Part shown: positions 1 through 6,868 of the stretch, in pieces
How the letters are laid out: each line of letters starts with the position of its first letter
Numbering within the stretch: position 1 is the first letter of the stretch
Source of the DNA: an uncultured Veillonella sp.
Lineage (GTDB): Bacteria; Bacillota; Negativicutes; Veillonellales; Veillonellaceae
Assembly: GCA_900552715.1 (NCBI GenBank)
Contig: USAV01000080.1
Span: forward strand, 1-8,611
Length of the DNA: 8,611 nt
Direction: 5' to 3'
The notes under the pieces: generated by a model
Databases searched by the model: none
What the model was told of the DNA's origin: nothing
Seen by the model: the letters and a program-made list of their open reading frames with translations, nothing else
Translations under genes and position numbers: made by a program

Positions 1-3000
1 CCTACATGGATGGAACCACCATAATCATATAAACGCTCAAGCATATTAAATAATGTAGTCTTACCAGAGCCACTAGCACCAACGATGGCAACTGATTGCC
101 CTTGTTTAATGCCTAATCTAAGATGTTCATAAATACAACGATCTTTATTATAACCAAAACATACATCCGTAAAGGTAATATCTCGATTAGCATTGAATGG
201 TTTTGGTGCCTTTGGGTCTACCACAGGCATTGGCTCATTGGCGAGTGCCATGAGACGAATCGTAGCTACCTTACTTTCAGCACCATGATGAACGGCAGCA
301 ATCATAGGTTGTAACGCTTCAAACCAAGCTTGTGTACCAATGGCAGCAACCGCTACCATAACACTAGCCCAAGCGCCTGTCAAAGCATTGGCAGCCAATA
401 TAGCTACAATGACAACAGTAATTTGCACACCACCTAGGAACAGCGTATTCCCTAAGTTCATGCCACGCTCAATAACACCCTTATTAGTATCAACAGTATG
501 CATCATATGTTGAATACGATGATAGACTAAATCTTCATTGCCATAGCTAATGACATCCTCTAAGCTATCCATAGTATCACTTAATAGTGATTTATACTCC
601 CCTTGTTGAGGTCCAATCTCAGTCAATGATTGTTTATTATGAGCATATACAACTAAAGGCAATATCAAACCTAATACTAGGGACGACAAAACTATAGGCG
701 TAACCAAAGTGCTATCAATCGTAGAAACGCCATAGGCTACTAAAACAGTTAAAGCAATGGCTGCTACAGGAGGAATTAATGTGCGCAAATAGAAGAATTG
801 TAATACTTCTATATCCCCCATAATACGGCCTAACATATCCCCCGCACCAAAGCGTTTAAGAATAGCTGGTGCTAATGGTTCCAAATGAGCATAGAACCAT
901 ACACGCAAACCATATAATCCTTGGAATGCCATCCGATGAGATGTATAGCGCTCAAAATAGCGACATACGGCACGGCTAACGCCGAAGAATCGAACCCCTA
1001 CAATGGCAAGGCTCAAATAAGTAAGGCCTGGTTGCAATGCAGCTGAAGCCAATAACCATGCAGACACAGTTAAAAGCCCTACATTCATGAATACCGTTAA
1101 AAATGTAAAAATCAAAGCTAATACTAAAGACCACTTTGCAGGACTTAATACAGAGAATAATAAACGCCATCCTTGTAAGCCCATATTAGCCGTTGACACT
1201 TCAGATGTATGTGTATCGTTTCCGCGTACATAAGCACCTTTTTTATCAACAGGAATTGAATGATCTAGGTCATCTCTATCTTGAATATCAAATGATTTTC
1301 CTGTTTGCAACTGCTCTTCAATAGTTGAAGAAAATTCGCCTAAACCAGAGATGACTAGGTCTTTAAAATATCCATCTACCGCAATAAGCTCTTCATAAGA
1401 ACCTTGTTGAATAATGCGCCCCTGTTTTAAAACGTATAACGTAGAAGCCCAGTGCATCGTTTGTAGGCGATGGCCAATAATAATAACAATTTTATTCTCC
1501 ATCAAACGTTGGATAGCACTACTTATGATAGATTCTGTTTTTACATCAAGATGTGCTGTTACCTCATCGAGAATTAACACTTGTCCTTTTCGTAAGAACG
1601 CACGTGCTAACGCCACCCGTTGACGTTCGCCACCACTAAGACCTAAGCCACCTTCACCAATAACCGTATCAAGACCTTCTTGTTGTCTATTGATCACATC
1701 CAGTAGCTGTACTTCTTTACATGCCGCTATAATCTCTTCATCACTTACATTCATTCCAAAGGATAATACATCACGTAAGGTTCCTTTCATAATATGAGGA
1801 TGCTGGGATACATAGGTAATTTGGTGGCGCCACCACTCAACATCGATGTCACAAACATCAAGACCATCAATGACAACAGCACCTTTAGGAGCAGTTAAAA
1901 AGCCTCCAATAATATGAGCGATTGTAGATTTCCCGGCTCCACTTTCACCAACAAGCATTATCGGAGAATTGCGTTTAGCCTCTAATGAAATATGTTGTAC
2001 CCCATTTTCACTATCTTCATAGGTAAAGGTTAAATCCTTAATTTCAATATCTTGTATAGGTCCTTGAAGTTTAGATTTCCCACCTACAGGTAACGATGGC
2101 TGGCGATTCATAAACTCTTCGTATTTTAAAATGGAGGTCTTCCCTGCCATTCCCGTATGGAATGCAGCCCCCAGTTGTCTAAATGGCGTATAGAACTCTG
2201 GTGCTAATAACAAAATAAAGAAGGCGGAAAAGAATGGAATCTCCCCATCCAATAATGTTAAGCCCAGGTATACAGCAATCAAAGCCGTACTAATAGTACT
2301 TACAAGTTCAAGAACCAATGCAGATAAGAACGCCACACGCAACACACGCAAAGTAGAGTCTTTAAACTCTTCAGATAAACGACCAATGACCTTGATTTGA
2401 TCCTTCGCACGGCCAAAGAGTTTTAATGTGGTGATACCTTGCAATACATCGAGGAAATGCCCAGACAAGAAACTCATACGTTCCCACTGTTCTTTATTGA
2501 GGCGATCTGCTTGCTTGCCGATTAAGATCATAAAGAATGGGATCAATGGTACTGTAACAATCAGAATGATGCCGATAATAGGCAATGTATCTACAATAGC
2601 AATACCCATGATAAGAGGAATCATAATAGCATATAAAATTTGCGGAATATAACGAGCTACGTAAGCATCTACTTGCTCTAGTCCATCTGTAAGCATATGG
2701 ATTACATCGCCATGGCGCTCCTTATGTTGAACACCTAGCTTAAACATATGTGCTAAAGCTCGTTCTCTAAAACTTGCTTTTACTGCATTACCCAATCGGT
2801 TGGCTACAGATTCTTGCACATAATGTGCTAGTAATCTCACAATAATAGCAATCCCTAAATAGATAATGGTATACCTTTCATCGTGTAAGGTATTTTCAGA
2901 AAAAATAAAATTATTAATTAAGGTTCCAAAGAACCAAGCTTGCCCAACAATGGATAGACTTTCAACTAAACAAGTTAAGCCTAGTAATAAAAGCTGACCT

Positions 3001-3041
3001 TTATGTTCTAGCAACGCTTTAAAGGCGGTACGCTGTATCAT
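1..3041 (-). CDS. cydDC: CydD-CydC fused ABC exporter for cytochrome bd assembly (C-terminus beyond window)
   Basis: One uninterrupted frame from ATG at 3041 to the left edge, 1013 codons visible. It contains two full exporter halves. The CydD-like half has membrane segments from about residue 15 to 320, with the QAWF motif typical of CydD near residue 34. Its ATPase has Walker A GESGAGKST (365-373), signature LSGGE (468-472), Walker B ILDE with D492/E493 and switch H524. A hydrophilic linker (about 572-618) leads to a CydC-like membrane domain and a second Walker A, GASGSGKTT (988-996). The rest of that ATPase is off-window. I read the linker codon by codon and found no stop, and both Walker A motifs share the frame. 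In most bacteria CydD and CydC are separate subunits of an inner-membrane heterodimer needed for cytochrome bd assembly; thiol export and haem transport have both been proposed. The start is backed by TAGGGGA 5 bases upstream. Walker B continues EVTAHLD where EPTAHLD is usual. The context after cydAB supports the assignment. Confidence 0.93.
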   Translation of the reverse strand, partial: MIQRTAFKALLEHKGQLLLLGLTCLVESLSIVGQAWFFGTLINNFIFSENTLHDERYTIIYLGIAIIVRLLAHYVQESVANRLGNAVKASFRERALAHMFKLGVQHKERHGDVIHMLTDGLEQVDAYVARYIPQILYAIMIPLIMGIAIVDTLPIIGIILIVTVPLIPFFMILIGKQADRLNKEQWERMSFLSGHFLDVLQGITTLKLFGRAKDQIKVIGRLSEEFKDSTLRVLRVAFLSALVLELVSTISTALIAVYLGLTLLDGEIPFFSAFFILLLAPEFYTPFRQLGAAFHTGMAGKTSILKYEEFMNRQPSLPVGGKSKLQGPIQDIEIKDLTFTYEDSENGVQHISLEAKRNSPIMLVGESGAGKSTIAHIIGGFLTAPKGAVVIDGLDVCDIDVEWWRHQITYVSQHPHIMKGTLRDVLSFGMNVSDEEIIAACKEVQLLDVINRQQEGLDTVIGEGGLGLSGGERQRVALARAFLRKGQVLILDEVTAHLDVKTESIISSAIQRLMENKIVIIIGHRLQTMHWASTLYVLKQGRIIQQGSYEELIAVDGYFKDLVISGLGEFSSTIEEQLQTGKSFDIQDRDDLDHSIPVDKKGAYVRGNDTHTSEVSTANMGLQGWRLLFSVLSPAKWSLVLALIFTFLTVFMNVGLLTVSAWLLASAALQPGLTYLSLAIVGVRFFGVSRAVCRYFERYTSHRMAFQGLYGLRVWFYAHLEPLAPAILKRFGAGDMLGRIMGDIEVLQFFYLRTLIPPVAAIALTVLVAYGVSTIDSTLVTPIVLSSLVLGLILPLVVYAHNKQSLTEIGPQQGEYKSLLSDTMDSLEDVISYGNEDLVYHRIQHMMHTVDTNKGVIERGMNLGNTLFLGGVQITVVIVAILAANALTGAWASVMVAVAAIGTQAWFEALQPMIAAVHHGAESKVATIRLMALANEPMPVVDPKAPKPFNANRDITFTDVCFGYNKDRCIYEHLRLGIKQGQSVAIVGASGSGKTTLFNMLERLYDYGGSIHV

Positions 3042-3084
3042 AGTATCCCCTATGGTAAATATAGTTAATATAAAAAATCATATG

Positions 3085-3124
3085 AATTTAGAATCCAATA
3101 TATACGATCAAATGAATCTAAATT
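3085..3124. repeat. Inverted repeat in the cydDC leader
   Basis: AATTTAGA (3085-3092) and TCTAAATT (3117-3124) are perfect 8-base inverted arms 24 bases apart. A G-T and two A-T pairs can extend them outward to 3082-3127. The repeat sits between the candidate -10 box and the cydDC start, so it could form a hairpin at the 5' end of the transcript or act as an operator. The region is very AT-rich, so chance is a real alternative. Confidence 0.35.
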
Positions 3125-3131
3125 TATCAAT

Positions 3132-3137
3132 ATTATA
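3132..3137 (-). promoter_or_regulatory. Candidate -10 box for cydDC
   Basis: On the minus strand this reads TATAAT, a perfect -10 hexamer just downstream of the cydB terminator and about 90 bases before the cydDC start. No good -35 box is found 16-18 bases upstream, where the DNA belongs to the terminator stem. A TG lies one base further from the box than a true extended -10 needs. A separate promoter is expected from the terminator position, but this particular site is weak. Confidence 0.3.
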
Positions 3138-3150
3138 TTCATCTTACCAC

Positions 3151-3181
3151 AAAAAAGAGGCGTGCCGCTACGACACGCCTC
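3151..3181 (-). terminator. Intrinsic terminator after cydB
   Basis: Minus-strand transcription gives GAGGCGTG, a 9-base loop, CACGCCTC and then six T (3156-3151). The stem is 8 perfect, GC-rich pairs. It lies about 50 bases past the cydB stop and before the cydDC leader, so it should end or attenuate the cydAB message. Confidence 0.9.
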
Positions 3182-3197
3182 ACATTGAGACCTAAAT

Positions 3198-3221
3198 TTT
3201 ATAACTCACTAGAGTTATAAA
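3198..3221 (-). other. AT-rich hairpin just after the cydB stop
   Basis: TTATAACTC (3199-3207) pairs with GAGTTATAA (3212-3220) across the loop ACTA, with one more T-A pair outside. It begins about 10 bases past the cydB stop and is followed by the GC-rich terminator. It could protect the 3' end of the cydAB message or act as an auxiliary terminator arm. No long T-run follows it directly. Confidence 0.5.
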
Positions 3222-3230
3222 GCTATTCTA

Positions 3231-4250
3231 TTAATAGTGTAAGTCTTTTTCAGATACACGATGACGGAATGTCCAGTATACCCAGATTTGGTAAGCCAAT
3301 ACGATTGGCACAAATACGAAGGCTACACAAGTCATCAACGTCAATGTGTAAGTAGAGTTACCTGCATTTGCAATAGTTAAGCTCCAGTCAGGATTCAAAG
3401 AAGAAACCATGATGCGAGGGAACAAACCTGCAAAGTAAGCAGCTGTTACAGAAATAACAGTTAAGGAGCTAAATACAAAGCCCCATTTTGTATTACGAGT
3501 ACGTGCAGCACCCCAAGAAATGAGGAAGAACACGATTGCTAATGCGAAGCACACGATTGCTAATACAGAGTTGAACAAATCTGTACATACATATGTAGCA
3601 GCAACCAATACTAAAGCACCGATTGCAGTAGGAACACCAACTACCAAAGAAGCTGCGCGAGCGCGTTCGGAAACAGCACCAGCTGTTTTGATAGAAGTGA
3701 ACAAGCCACCATGGTATGTGAATACCAAGATAAACGCAATACCGCAAAGTACTGTGTATGGGCTTAATAAATCAAAGAATGTGCCTACATATGTCATGCT
3801 TGCATCGATAGGAGTACCTTGAATCAAGTTACCAACTGTAACGCCCCACAATAATGCAGGAATCAAGGAACCGAAGAAGATGCAGTAGTCAAAAGTTTTA
3901 CGCCATAACAAGTTAGGGCTCTTGGAGCGGAATTCAAAAGATACACCGCGGATAATAAGAGCCGCAAGCATTAAGAATAACGCTAAATAGAAACCACTAA
4001 ACAACGTAGCATATACATGAGGGAAGGATGCAAATAATGCACCACCAGCAGTGATCATCCATACCTCGTTACCATCCCAAACAGGACCCAAGGCATTGAT
4101 CATTTGACGACGTTCAACGTCAGTTTTACCGATGAATGGTAATAAAATACCAGTACCATAGTCAAAACCTTCTAATAAGAAGAAGCCAGCGAATAGTACA
4201 GTAATTAAAATAAACCATACCACTTCAAGGTTATTAAAAATTAATTCCAT
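3231..4250 (-). CDS. cydB: Cytochrome bd quinol oxidase subunit II
   Basis: 339 residues, an all-helical inner-membrane protein that partners CydA in the bd oxidase, which oxidises quinol and reduces oxygen to water without pumping protons. Family marks seen near the N-terminus are GFDYGTG (28-34), GPVWDGNEVW (55-64, with W58 and D59 matching the conserved Trp-Asp pair of E. coli CydB) and RGVSFEFR (101-108). About eight hydrophobic helices follow. It is somewhat shorter than the E. coli protein of about 379 residues. Its ATG lies inside the end of cydA, a 10-base overlap. AGGAGG (4263-4258) sits 7 bases before the start, so the two subunits are probably made by translational coupling. No small CydX-like frame follows; the next elements are two hairpins. 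Confidence 0.97.
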   Translation of the reverse strand: MELIFNNLEVVWFILITVLFAGFFLLEGFDYGTGILLPFIGKTDVERRQMINALGPVWDGNEVWMITAGGALFASFPHVYATLFSGFYLALFLMLAALIIRGVSFEFRSKSPNLLWRKTFDYCIFFGSLIPALLWGVTVGNLIQGTPIDASMTYVGTFFDLLSPYTVLCGIAFILVFTYHGGLFTSIKTAGAVSERARAASLVVGVPTAIGALVLVAATYVCTDLFNSVLAIVCFALAIVFFLISWGAARTRNTKWGFVFSSLTVISVTAAYFAGLFPRIMVSSLNPDWSLTIANAGNSTYTLTLMTCVAFVFVPIVLAYQIWVYWTFRHRVSEKDLHY

Positions 4251-5629
4251 AATCTCGCCTCCTCTTTTTCAACTACATCGTGAGATGGATTGCCATCTGG
4301 ACCTTTTTTGATGTGTTCTACAGCAAGGTAGAGAGCCGCAATAGCTGCTACGATATACACAACTGTGAAGCCGATGATAGTAGTCATAATTTCTGGAGCT
4401 GTAACGGATTTAGAAGCACCGTCTACAGTTAATTGCAAGCCATTTACAAGCCATGGTTGACGACCTGCTTCTGCTACAAACCAACCTGTGGAATGAGCAA
4501 TGAATGGCAATGGCAATGTCCAGAACATAATTTTTAAGAATGTGCGATTTCCAACCAATTTGTCTTTTGCATTAAGGATAAGACCTACGAATGCAACAAG
4601 CAACATAATGGAACCAGCTGCAACCATGACACGGAATGTCCAGAAGATTGCTGGAACATCTGGAATATAGTTACCAGGACCGTATTGAGCCTCGGATTTG
4701 GCTTGAAGATCTTTAATACCCTCTACTTTACCAGAAGTAAAGGAGTTTTGAGTTAAGAAGGACAAACCACCAGGGATTTCAAGTGCGCCCGTATTCTTTT
4801 GAGCTTTAGTATCAATGTTAGCTACCAAAGAGAATGGAGCAGGATCTTGTGTTTCCCACAATGCTTCCATAGCAGCCATTTTCATAGGTTGTACTTTTGT
4901 AATGTATTGACCTTGATGATGACCTGCCAAAGCGCCTAAAGTACCGAATACAAGAGCAATAACCATGCCCCATTTAGCAGAACGACGGTAGAAGTCTGTC
5001 GCATTGTTGCGCAATAAGTGCCAAGCACTGATGGCCATGATAATTACGCCTGCTGTTAATAAACCATTTAACACGATATGGAAGAATTGGCCTGGTACAT
5101 AACCATTTTGAACAATTGTTAAGAAATTATCCATTTCTGCACGGCCATTACGGATTACATAACCTACAGGATGTTGCATGAAGGAGTTTGCTACGAGAAT
5201 CCAGAATGCGGATAGGTTTGTACCTAATGCCACCAACGTAGCTACAAGGGCATGAACAGTTTTATTCAAACGGTCCCAACCGAAGATCCATACACCCATG
5301 AATGTAGATTCCAAGAAAAATGCCATTAATGCTTCAAGGGCCAATGGAGCGCCGAAAATGTCACCCATAAAACGAGAATATTCTGCCCAGTTCATACCGA
5401 AATGGAATTCCTGAACAATACCAGTTACCACACCCATAGCAAAGTTAATTAGGAACAATTTGCCCCAGAATTTTGCCATTTTTTTGTATACTTCTTTACC
5501 AGTAGACACATATGTCCACTCCAAGATAGCTACAGTCACTGTCATGCCTAGTGTGAACGGCACAAACAACCAGTGATAGATAGATGTTAGCGCAAATTGT
5601 AATCGAGCTAAATCTACAGCTTCAAACAT
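4241..5629 (-). CDS. cydA: Cytochrome bd quinol oxidase subunit I
   Basis: 462 residues, the haem-bearing subunit of the bd oxidase. Residues matching known E. coli ligands are visible: H19 in SIYHW (haem b595), H184 in QFFHIV (equivalent to E. coli H186, haem b558), the R333-M335 pair in FRVM (equivalent to R391-M393, haem b558), and E99 and E107 (haem and proton path). The quinone loop keeps K250 and E255 in VQPMKMAAMEALWE, and GRQPW is at 389-393. Only about 75 residues separate the Q-loop start from FRVM, against about 135 in E. coli, so this is the short Q-loop class. AAGGAGG (5643-5637) lies 7 bases before the ATG. The 63-base gap to the upstream regulator holds no clear promoter or terminator, so co-transcription with it is likely. 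Confidence 0.98.
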   Translation of the reverse strand: MFEAVDLARLQFALTSIYHWLFVPFTLGMTVTVAILEWTYVSTGKEVYKKMAKFWGKLFLINFAMGVVTGIVQEFHFGMNWAEYSRFMGDIFGAPLALEALMAFFLESTFMGVWIFGWDRLNKTVHALVATLVALGTNLSAFWILVANSFMQHPVGYVIRNGRAEMDNFLTIVQNGYVPGQFFHIVLNGLLTAGVIIMAISAWHLLRNNATDFYRRSAKWGMVIALVFGTLGALAGHHQGQYITKVQPMKMAAMEALWETQDPAPFSLVANIDTKAQKNTGALEIPGGLSFLTQNSFTSGKVEGIKDLQAKSEAQYGPGNYIPDVPAIFWTFRVMVAAGSIMLLVAFVGLILNAKDKLVGNRTFLKIMFWTLPLPFIAHSTGWFVAEAGRQPWLVNGLQLTVDGASKSVTAPEIMTTIIGFTVVYIVAAIAALYLAVEHIKKGPDGNPSHDVVEKEEARLWN

Positions 5630-5692
5630 GTGTTTTCCTCCTTAGAATAAAATACCTACATCACTTGATGAGCTTTCGCTAAAAACCTTGAA

Positions 5693-6145
5693 TCATTGCG
5701 CTTGTGAATATGGCAACGCTTCAGACGCAATCAACTGTTCACGTTGGGCAAGAGTTTTAAAGTTAACCAGCTCCAACTGATTGATTAATTGGTCCTGAAT
5801 TGTTCCCATCGCTTCATTGATAGCACAATGTCCCATACAAGACTTAGAGCAAGAACCTACATCATATAAACACCGTTGTAAATACGCATCCCCTTCTACC
5901 GCTCTAATTACATCGAGCAATGAAATCTCTTGAGGGTCTCGATTGAGGGCAAACCCACCATCTACACCACGAAAGGATTTCATAATCCCAGCTGCAATGA
6001 GACTACGCATAATCTTGAGCAAAAATCGTTCTGGAATCAATTCTTGCTCAGCCAATACAGAACCCGTTAGCTTCGTTCCCGAAGGTAAGAGCGCCATATG
6101 TAAGACCATGCGAAATGCATAATCCGTGGCCTGATTTAACTTCAT
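5693..6145 (-). CDS. Rrf2-family regulator, probably an Fe-S sensor controlling the cyd genes
   Basis: 150 residues from the ATG at 6145, giving MKLNQATDYAFRM, a standard Rrf2 beginning. AAAGGAG stands 5 bases upstream. A longer in-frame start at 6211 is rejected because it lies upstream of the -10 box. The winged-helix domain (about 1-70) includes RFLLKIMRSL and GGFALNRDP, followed by the linker helix ISLLDVIRAVEG (74-85) typical of the family. Four cysteines follow, C92, C99, C103 and C107. Rrf2 sensors such as IscR, NsrR and RirA bind an Fe-S cluster through three nearby cysteines, so cluster sensing of oxygen, NO or iron is likely. Which three or four residues act is unknown. Its place directly before cydAB suggests that it controls them. 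Self-regulation is suggested by the palindrome over its promoter. Confidence 0.92.
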   Translation of the reverse strand: MKLNQATDYAFRMVLHMALLPSGTKLTGSVLAEQELIPERFLLKIMRSLIAAGIMKSFRGVDGGFALNRDPQEISLLDVIRAVEGDAYLQRCLYDVGSCSKSCMGHCAINEAMGTIQDQLINQLELVNFKTLAQREQLIASEALPYSQAQ

Positions 6146-6190
6146 AAGGTCTCCTTTCTCGTGCACTCGGACAAACGTATTACTAAATCT

Positions 6191-6219
6191 AGTATAATCG
6201 AAATAAAACAATACTGCAA
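6191..6219 (-). promoter_or_regulatory. Promoter of the Rrf2-cydAB unit
   Basis: On the minus strand, TTGCAG (6219-6214) and TATACT (6196-6191) are 17 bases apart, a sigma-70-like arrangement with 5/6 match at -10 and a weaker -35. Transcription would begin near 6184, about 40 bases before the regulator start codon. The next good promoter toward cydA was not found, so this one probably drives rrf2, cydA and cydB. Confidence 0.65.
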
Positions 6220-6235
6220 TGGTATTGTTTTATTT
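6201..6235. promoter_or_regulatory. Perfect 14-bp inverted repeat over the Rrf2 promoter, likely operator
   Basis: AAATAAAACAATAC (6201-6214) and GTATTGTTTTATTT (6222-6235) are exact reverse complements around the 7-base centre TGCAATG. The repeat covers the -35 box and most of the spacer, so a bound dimer would block RNA polymerase. Rrf2 proteins bind dyads as dimers, and autoregulation is common in the family. That the neighbouring Rrf2 protein is the one that binds here is inference. Confidence 0.65.
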
Positions 6236-6329
6236 ATTGAGAATTAACATATATAGATTTTAAGCCTATAAATTAGGTTATACCTGAATATTTTTATGTC
6301 CACAAAATCATTTTTTGATTTATATTATC

Positions 6330-6360
6330 AAAAAAGACTGCCCACGTATGAGCAGTCTTT
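6330..6360 (-). terminator. Intrinsic terminator after moaB
   Basis: AAAGACTGC (6360-6352) and GCAGTCTTT (6341-6333) form a 9-bp stem around a 10-base loop on the minus-strand transcript, with a run of six T (6335-6330) at its 3' side. It starts 5 bases after the moaB stop and separates the deacetylase-moaB unit from the Rrf2-cyd unit. Confidence 0.9.
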
Positions 6361-6365
6361 ATAGA

Positions 6366-6860
6366 TTATTTTGTAATTTCTCGTACGAGATGTGCCATTT
6401 CAGGAATAATAAGTTTACTCATCGCCAAAGTAACCGCACCTACAGAGCCTGGAACAGAGAACATCAAGGTGTTATTGTTGACTCCCGCTTCTGCACGAGA
6501 TGCCATCGCCTTAGTCCCAATATCCTCTGTATAGGACAAATATCTAAAGATTTCCCCGAAACCAGGGATATGTTTCTCATAGAGACTATTAGCTGCTTCA
6601 ATAGTTACATCGCGCTTAGCAATTCCCGTACCACCTGTAGAAATGATAACATCAATAGATTCATCATTACACCATGGGATCATTGCATTTCTGATTTCAT
6701 TGTAATCATCAATAACAATTTTACGATCTGCCACAATATGCTCTGCTTGTTCTAAAAATTCTTGTACTTTATTACCGCCTTTATCAGTTTCAAAGGTACG
6801 CGTATCAGAAACTGTTAAAATAGCAACGCGTAAAGGTCTTGCTAATACTTCGTAAGACAT
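6366..6860 (-). CDS. moaB: MogA/MoaB-family molybdenum cofactor biosynthesis protein
   Basis: 164 residues, close to the roughly 170 of E. coli MoaB. The family adenylates molybdopterin to prepare it for metal insertion in cofactor synthesis in the cytoplasm. Seen in order: the N-terminal strand RVAILTVSDTR (11-21), the nucleotide/pterin loop STGGTG (74-79), RDVT (83-86), PGFGEIFR (99-106) and VPGSVGA (136-142). MoaB and MogA are hard to separate by eye; length and the lack of extensions favour MoaB-like. The start at 6860 is chosen over an in-frame ATG at 6905 because AGGAGG (6870-6865) lies 4 bases before it and the sequence begins as the family does. The ribosome site overlaps the TAG of the upstream deacetylase, so the two are co-translated. 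No other molybdenum genes are in view, so its partner molybdoenzyme is unknown. Confidence 0.9.
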   Translation of the reverse strand: MSYEVLARPLRVAILTVSDTRTFETDKGGNKVQEFLEQAEHIVADRKIVIDDYNEIRNAMIPWCNDESIDVIISTGGTGIAKRDVTIEAANSLYEKHIPGFGEIFRYLSYTEDIGTKAMASRAEAGVNNNTLMFSVPGSVGAVTLAMSKLIIPEMAHLVREITK

Positions 6861-6868
6861 AGTTCCTC

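Noticed and set aside
1414..2652. Short plus-strand frames at 1414-1623 and 2428-2652
   Set aside because: They lie antisense within the cydDC reading frame and encode nothing recognisable.
3520..3822. Plus-strand 100-codon frame within cydB
   Set aside because: Antisense shadow of a well-supported membrane protein gene.
5645..5656. GAATAAAATACC before cydA as a half-site of the Rrf2 operator
   Set aside because: It lacks the central CA of the palindrome half-site and has no partner arm; AT-rich DNA gives such matches easily.
5660..5690. Small hairpins (AGCGAAAGCT and CATCA/TGATG) between the Rrf2 gene and cydA as a terminator
   Set aside because: Stems of only 3-5 pairs and no T-run on the minus-strand 3' side.
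5693..6211. Longer 172-residue version of the Rrf2 protein
   Set aside because: The start at 6211 is upstream of the -10 box and inside the palindrome, has no family match in the extra residues, and a good ribosome site precedes the ATG at 6145.
6315..6755. Plus-strand 146-codon frame opposite moaB
   Set aside because: Antisense shadow; it runs through the moaB terminator and resembles no protein family.
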